Part shown: positions 59,508 through 64,000 of the stretch, piece by piece
Layout of the letters: every line of letters starts with the position of its first letter
Numbering within the stretch: position 1 is the stretch's first letter
DNA from: an uncultured Alphaproteobacteria bacterium
GTDB taxonomy: Bacteria > Pseudomonadota > Alphaproteobacteria > HIMB59
Assembly: GCA_902538085.1 (NCBI GenBank)
Contig: CACBDV010000002.1
Location: forward strand, 124,001 to 188,000
DNA length: 64,000 nt
Reading direction: 5' to 3'
Notes under the pieces: generated by a model
Database searches by the model: none
What the model was told of the DNA's origin: nothing
The model's input: the letters and a program-made list of their open reading frames with translations, nothing else
Program-made: the position numbers and the translations under genes

Positions 59508-61065
59508 TTATTTTGTTTTGAAAATTATAATTTGAATTCCAAAATTCACTCATATTTTCATATCCCTTCTTATACACAGAAAATGCTTTTTCATAAATAA
59601 TTGATAATTTTTCATCAAATTTTTCAACATTTTTTAGATATTGGTTTACCCATTTGTCATTAAGATCCTCGTATGACTTGGCCTCGTTTAAAGCAATCAT
59701 TCCTACCATACATGCACCAGCAGCACCTTGTTCACTGTTTTCAATAACCTGAGTATCTAATTGATTAACCGAACCAACAATTTTTCTTACTAGAGAACTA
59801 TTACTTGCGCCACCAGTTAACCTAAGAAGTTCGAGCTCAGCTCCAAACTCCGAATAACAATCTTTGCACGCATAAGCTAATGACTCATACAAAGCCCTTA
59901 CTAAGTCATAAACTTTGGTAGTTGTATTAAGACCTAAAAATTGCGCTCTAGCCTTAACATTTACAAATGGCCCTCTTTCTCCATTAGGGGAGATAAATGG
60001 ATGATAAAATATTTTTGCAGGATCAGCCAACGATGCATTTTTTTCAAATAGCTCAAGAATATTTTTTTTTTCAAGGTCACTTCCATTAATATCTTTAAAA
60101 AAAGAATTAAAAATTTCTATTAGCCAATCGGTGTTTAATGATGCAACCATATTTGAAACCATTTTTGCATTTGCAGGAGAGCCTGCTAAAGAACAAGTGT
60201 ATCCAAGTTGTTTCTTAAAATTAGGTTTCTTATTTTCAAAATCTGTAAAAATATGAATTCCAGCTGTACCTAGAATTGTACAACCTATTTTTTTTTTCTT
60301 ATCAACGAAACCACTTCCTATACCTGAGCATACAACATCTACAGGTGCCAGCACTATTGGCAATCCTTCATTTAAAGATATTATTTTTGCTGATTGACTA
60401 GAGAGTTTTCCAACATAATCGGTGCTATCAACAGGTTCAGGTAATTTTTCTTTCATTTGCTTAAAATTGAAAATTTCAAATACTTCATTCTTGTATTTTC
60501 TTTCAATTGGTGACCCCCATGTCATAAAAGACTCACTAATATCTGTAACTAGTTCACCAGTAAGCTTATAAAATATCCAATCTTTACATCTGATAACTTT
60601 GTCAATTTTATTAAATCTCTCAGGTTCGTTTTTAAAGATATGAAACATTTGACCACTTTGCATAGAGGGGTTCAGACCCGTATGAGTGATTTCAGTAATT
60701 TTAGGGCCTATTTCAGAGTTTCTCCAGTTATCAATAATATCTCCCGATCTGCCATCTAGCCAAAGTGCTGCGTCTCCGACAGGAGCGCCTTCTTTATCTA
60801 TTGGCCAGGATCCATCACCTTGACCAGTTATACAAATAGCTTCTAATTTTTCAGACAAACGATCAATCTTGTTATTCAACAATTTAAATGCTTCAATGAC
60901 TTTATTCCAAGTTTCTTCAAGATTTTGCTCTGCCTTACCACCTTCTCTATAATAAACCTTATTTTCGACTGATGCAGAGTCGATGTACTTTCCATATTTA
61001 TCAAAAGCTACAAATTTAATTAATGATGTGCCCGCATCTAATCCTACAATTATTTCTTTGGACAT
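59497..61065 (-). CDS. FGGY carbohydrate kinase (second of cluster 2)
   Basis: A 522-residue kinase with GLDAGTSLIKFVAFDKYGKY, ITGQGDGSWPIDKEG, WLDGRSGD, and the C-terminal LRLTGGASNSSLVRKIVGS. Resembles L-xylulokinase/3-keto-L-gulonate-type kinases more than glycerol kinase, but substrate is not determined. Overlaps the ABC ATPase by one base. Confidence 0.83.
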   Translation of the reverse strand: MSKEIIVGLDAGTSLIKFVAFDKYGKYIDSASVENKVYYREGGKAEQNLEETWNKVIEAFKLLNNKIDRLSEKLEAICITGQGDGSWPIDKEGAPVGDAALWLDGRSGDIIDNWRNSEIGPKITEITHTGLNPSMQSGQMFHIFKNEPERFNKIDKVIRCKDWIFYKLTGELVTDISESFMTWGSPIERKYKNEVFEIFNFKQMKEKLPEPVDSTDYVGKLSSQSAKIISLNEGLPIVLAPVDVVCSGIGSGFVDKKKKIGCTILGTAGIHIFTDFENKKPNFKKQLGYTCSLAGSPANAKMVSNMVASLNTDWLIEIFNSFFKDINGSDLEKKNILELFEKNASLADPAKIFYHPFISPNGERGPFVNVKARAQFLGLNTTTKVYDLVRALYESLAYACKDCYSEFGAELELLRLTGGASNSSLVRKIVGSVNQLDTQVIENSEQGAAGACMVGMIALNEAKSYEDLNDKWVNQYLKNVEKFDEKLSIIYEKAFSVYKKGYENMSEFWNSNYNFQNKINEN

Positions 61066-62198
61066 TATAATCCGTTAAGAATTACTTCCTCAGTTTCAAG
61101 ATTAAAAATATTTATGGACTCTAGGGGAAAATTTAATTTTACATCAGAGCTTGGTTCAAAATTCCTGTCTGCAACTCCAATGATAGAAGAGCCATTAATT
61201 TCAATACCAATATGAACTTGGTCACCTAACCAATGATATGAAGAACTGCTTGCCTTGCCATCAAAGTTAGAATCTTTTTGATTGAAGAAAATTTTATGAG
61301 GTCTAATGCCTAATGTAATTAATTGATCGTTTGCTAATTTGTTTAAATTTTCTTTTTGTATACTTTCATTACTAAAATTAATTGAGAATGTTTTTTCATT
61401 TTTTTCATTTAATATTTCAAATTTTAATGTGTTATTAGATTTGTTAATTTTTGCTCTTAAAATATTCATTGGTGGTTCTCCAATAAAAGAAGCTACAAAT
61501 ACATTTGATGGTTTTGCACTTATTTCATATGGTGATGCTAATTGTTTTAAATCGCCATTTTCCATGACTGCAATTTTATCAGCTAAAGCAACAGCTTCGG
61601 TTTGATCATGTGTAACAAAAATAACTGTCTTGTTATTATGTTGAATATAGTCTTTTACTCTAGCTCTTAGAACAGCTCTTAGTTGTGGCTCAAGTTGAGA
61701 CATTGGCTCATCTAGTAATAATGCGTCAGAGTCTCTGACAAGTGCCCTAGCTAGACTAACTCTTTGTTGTTGACCTCCAGAGATAGATGGCGGATATCTT
61801 TCCAAAATATCAGTGATTTCAAGCAATTCTGCTACTTCCATTACTTTTGATTCAACTTTATCTTTTGATATCTTTTCTCTCATTAAGCTAAAAGCGATAT
61901 TATCCTTAACTGTTAATGGGGGGTAAAGAGCATATCCCTCAAATGCCATAGCCACATTTCTATCAGCAGGTTTTAAGTCATTTACAATTCTTTCACCTAT
62001 TTTGATCTGACCAGAAGTTGCAGTTTCAAATCCAGCAATCATTCTTAATGTTGTTGTTTTTCCACAGCCTGATGATCCGAGCAGAGCTAGAATTTCTCCA
62101 TCCTCTAATAATAAATTAAAGTCATTTACGGCTTTGACATCTTTTCCAATTTTTGAGACAAAAATTTTATTTAATTTTTCTAATGTTACTTTTGCCAA
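61065..62198 (-). CDS. ABC ATP-binding protein, CUT1, first of pair
   Basis: The 377-residue ATPase has Walker A GSSGCGKTT, signature ISGGQQQR, Walker B LLLDEPMSQLEPQLR and H-loop FVTHDQTEAVA. The Q-loop reads MAFEGYALYPP, with Glu where Gln is usual. It retains the catalytic Glu and His. Probably forms a heterodimer with the next gene. Confidence 0.88.
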   Translation of the reverse strand: MAKVTLEKLNKIFVSKIGKDVKAVNDFNLLLEDGEILALLGSSGCGKTTTLRMIAGFETATSGQIKIGERIVNDLKPADRNVAMAFEGYALYPPLTVKDNIAFSLMREKISKDKVESKVMEVAELLEITDILERYPPSISGGQQQRVSLARALVRDSDALLLDEPMSQLEPQLRAVLRARVKDYIQHNNKTVIFVTHDQTEAVALADKIAVMENGDLKQLASPYEISAKPSNVFVASFIGEPPMNILRAKINKSNNTLKFEILNEKNEKTFSINFSNESIQKENLNKLANDQLITLGIRPHKIFFNQKDSNFDGKASSSSYHWLGDQVHIGIEINGSSIIGVADRNFEPSSDVKLNFPLESINIFNLETEEVILNGL

Positions 62199-63287
62199 CT
62201 ACTCTAAATTCCTTTTTGTTTCTATGTCAAAAAAATGTGATTTTTCCTCTATAAAAGAAATATACATTTTTTTGTTTTCATCAATTAAATGTGACTCCTC
62301 TTCTGTCGTTGAACATAAAAGCTCCAAGCCATTTTTCAATCTGACTAAAAATACTATCCTCAAATTTAAAGGGGTCTTTGTTCTGAACTCCACTTCTATA
62401 GAATTTTCTGAGTGATCGTTCGATAAGACTATATCTTCTGGACGTATGCCAACAATACATTTACCATCCTGGATTTTAGTATTTCTCTTTAAATTAAAAA
62501 TTTCACCATTTACATCGACTTCGACAAAACCATCTTGCTTTTTAATAGTTGCATCAAAATTGTTAATTGTAGGGTCTCCAAAAAGCTTTGCGGTAGTTAA
62601 TGAAGAAGGGTTTTGATATATATTTTTTGGAGAGTCAATATCATTAAATTTACCGTCATATAAAACTGCTATTCTATCCCCCAAAGCCATAGCTTCTCTG
62701 AAGTCTTGAGTAATGTAAATTACAGTCGTATTAAATTCTTTTAAAACCTTTGGCAGTTCAAGTCTCATTTCAAATCTAATTTTAGCATCAACATTCCTTA
62801 GCGGATCGTCTAACAAAACTACAGATGGCTTGTCCACCAAACTTCTTGCAAGCGATGTTCTCTGTTTTTGACCATTAGATAATTCTTTTGGAAATTGATT
62901 AAGGACATGCCCTATTTTTAAAAGATTGGCGATTTCATTGACTTTTTCATGAATTTCATTTTCTGGCATATTTTTGTTTTTTGCCCTTAATGGGCTAGCA
63001 ATATTTTCGTATGCCTTCATATGGGGGTATAAAGCAAAATTTTGAAATGCCATGGATACATCTCTTTCTTCAGGGTGAAGTTCATTAATGATTTGATTAT
63101 CCATTTTTATTTCACCACTGTCTGCCATCATAATTCCAGATAAAAGTCTTAATAAGACAGTTTTGCCTGATCCAGACGGGCCAAAAACTACAAAAAATTC
63201 TCCTTTTTCAATCTTAGCATTTAAATTAGAAATTATTTTATCGTCTTTAAAACTTTTGGATAAATTATCTAAATCTAAATAAGACAT
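62199..63287 (-). CDS. ABC ATP-binding protein with degenerate catalytic motifs, second of pair
   Basis: The 362-residue ATPase has a good Walker A (GPSGSGKT) and Q-loop (MAFQNFALYPH), but signature LSNGQKQR, Walker B LLDDPLRNVDAKIR (catalytic Glu is Asp) and H-loop ITQDFREAMA (His is Gln). This pattern fits the inactive-site partner of an asymmetric heterodimer, as reported for GlpS/GlpT-like tandem ATPases. Confidence 0.85.
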   Translation of the reverse strand: MSYLDLDNLSKSFKDDKIISNLNAKIEKGEFFVVFGPSGSGKTVLLRLLSGIMMADSGEIKMDNQIINELHPEERDVSMAFQNFALYPHMKAYENIASPLRAKNKNMPENEIHEKVNEIANLLKIGHVLNQFPKELSNGQKQRTSLARSLVDKPSVVLLDDPLRNVDAKIRFEMRLELPKVLKEFNTTVIYITQDFREAMALGDRIAVLYDGKFNDIDSPKNIYQNPSSLTTAKLFGDPTINNFDATIKKQDGFVEVDVNGEIFNLKRNTKIQDGKCIVGIRPEDIVLSNDHSENSIEVEFRTKTPLNLRIVFLVRLKNGLELLCSTTEEESHLIDENKKMYISFIEEKSHFFDIETKRNLE

Positions 63288-63289
63288 CC

Positions 63290-64000
63290 TTATCCTTTAA
63301 TGGCGCCTAGACTTAATCCTTGTACAAGATATTTTTGAATAAATAATGCTAAAATTAAAGTCGGTAAAACTGAAACAACAATACCACACGCAATTAAACC
63401 ATAAGGTATCGCGCTGGCAGTAATAAATGCTAACGCTCCAACAGTGACTGGTTGAATCTGACTTGAGCCAAGTATAAGCGCAAATACAAAATTATTCCAA
63501 GCATATATGAAACATAATAAGGATGCGGCTGCTATTCCAGGTTTAGCTAATGGTATTGAAATTTTCCAAAAAGATTGAAACCAAGAGTGACCGTCTAATC
63601 TATAAGCGTATTCGATATCTGGGCTTATGTCCTCAAAGTAGCCTCTAACTATCCATAATAAAAGAGGAAGTGTTATTAATTGATATACCCATATTAAAGC
63701 AAAGTAGCTGTCGTATAATCCTATTTCTGAAAAATATAGATTTAGTGGGAGAATAATTAGTAACGCTGGAGCAAATCTAAAACTTAGAAGTGTGAAAGCT
63801 ATGTCTTCGCCTCCCTTAAACTTATATCTAGCAAAAGCATATGCAGCCGGAACCCCTAGAAGTAATGTTACTGAAACCGAACCAACTGAGAGTATTGCAC
63901 TATTAATTAAATTTTGTTTGAAATAAACATACATTGTAGCAAACCCCTCAATTGCAATTTCACCCTCCCATAGACCTATATAATTTTTAAAAGTGGGTTC
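63290..64000 (-). CDS. ABC sugar permease, MalG type (5' end outside window)
   Basis: The frame is open to the window edge; the ATG at 63934 is internal because upstream codons (EPTFKNYIGLWEGEIAIEGF) continue the protein. Several helices and the EAA loop are visible: EYAYRLDGHSWFQSFWKISIP (weak EAA), with C-terminal LVQGLSLGAIKG. It is the permease partner for the two ATPases. The binding protein and second permease are presumably just outside. Confidence 0.86.
   Translation of the reverse strand, partial: EPTFKNYIGLWEGEIAIEGFATMYVYFKQNLINSAILSVGSVSVTLLLGVPAAYAFARYKFKGGEDIAFTLLSFRFAPALLIILPLNLYFSEIGLYDSYFALIWVYQLITLPLLLWIVRGYFEDISPDIEYAYRLDGHSWFQSFWKISIPLAKPGIAAASLLCFIYAWNNFVFALILGSSQIQPVTVGALAFITASAIPYGLIACGIVVSVLPTLILALFIQKYLVQGLSLGAIKG

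Overview
The window is a gene-dense, very AT-rich stretch of a chromosome from a streamlined, probably marine, alphaproteobacterium. Gaps are short, stop and start codons often overlap (TAATG, ATGA), and several neighbourhoods are alphaproteobacterial: atpHAGDC beside priA with a divergent xerC; cycM-kdsB-pheA; rpmH-rnpA-yidD-yidC-engB running into dapD-dapE; dnaX-ybaB-recR with the SRP RNA just upstream. Base composition, the many sugar ABC genes and the lack of visible regulators recall SAR11-like or HIMB59/AEGEAN-169-like lineages; this placement is inference, not a search result.

Layout. 1-9.5 kb: end of a C-terminal processing protease gene, rppH, the F1 ATP synthase operon, priA and xerC. 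9.5-14.2 kb: a sulfate-activation set (cysQ, a CysD with a long unexplained N-terminal extension, a CysN-CysC fusion). 14.2-19.5 kb: mixed small genes, including a PhyH dioxygenase, an overlooked 54-residue lipoprotein with a probable leaderless promoter, a glutamine amidotransferase, a metallo-beta-lactamase-fold protein, a bacterial Nav-like channel whose filter glutamate is replaced by serine, and an overlooked 58-residue membrane protein coupled to it. 19.45-20.99 kb: the remains of an integrative element at tRNA-Arg(ACG), with 39-bp att repeats, paired 11-bp-phased repeats at both ends, two higher-GC cargo genes and a broken integrase start. 21-41 kb: housekeeping (panC, ribosome/RNase P/YidC, lysine biosynthesis, def-fmt-truA, recR-ybaB-dnaX-ffs, pheA-kdsB-cycM) plus envelope and transport genes. 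Here a glycosyltransferase appears to start at an AUU codon overlapping the truA stop.

41.3-64 kb: two adjacent carbohydrate/polyol uptake and catabolism clusters. Cluster 1 has an aldolase-SDR fusion, MalK-type ATPase, glycerol-1-phosphate-dehydrogenase-like enzyme, FGGY kinase, SDR and a Tat-exported binding protein, then divergently one MalF-type and two tandem, paralogous MalG-type permeases. Cluster 2 is a continuous minus-strand run of an RpiB-type isomerase, GpsA-like dehydrogenase, SDR, HAD phosphatase, two FGGY kinases, two class II aldolases, a D-2-hydroxyacid dehydrogenase, two unlike ABC ATPases (one with altered catalytic motifs) and a permease cut by the window edge. Together they suggest import of a sugar, polyol or sugar acid, oxidation or isomerisation, phosphorylation by FGGY kinases and aldol cleavage into central metabolism. 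The substrates cannot be read from sequence alone. No transcription factor was seen in either cluster.
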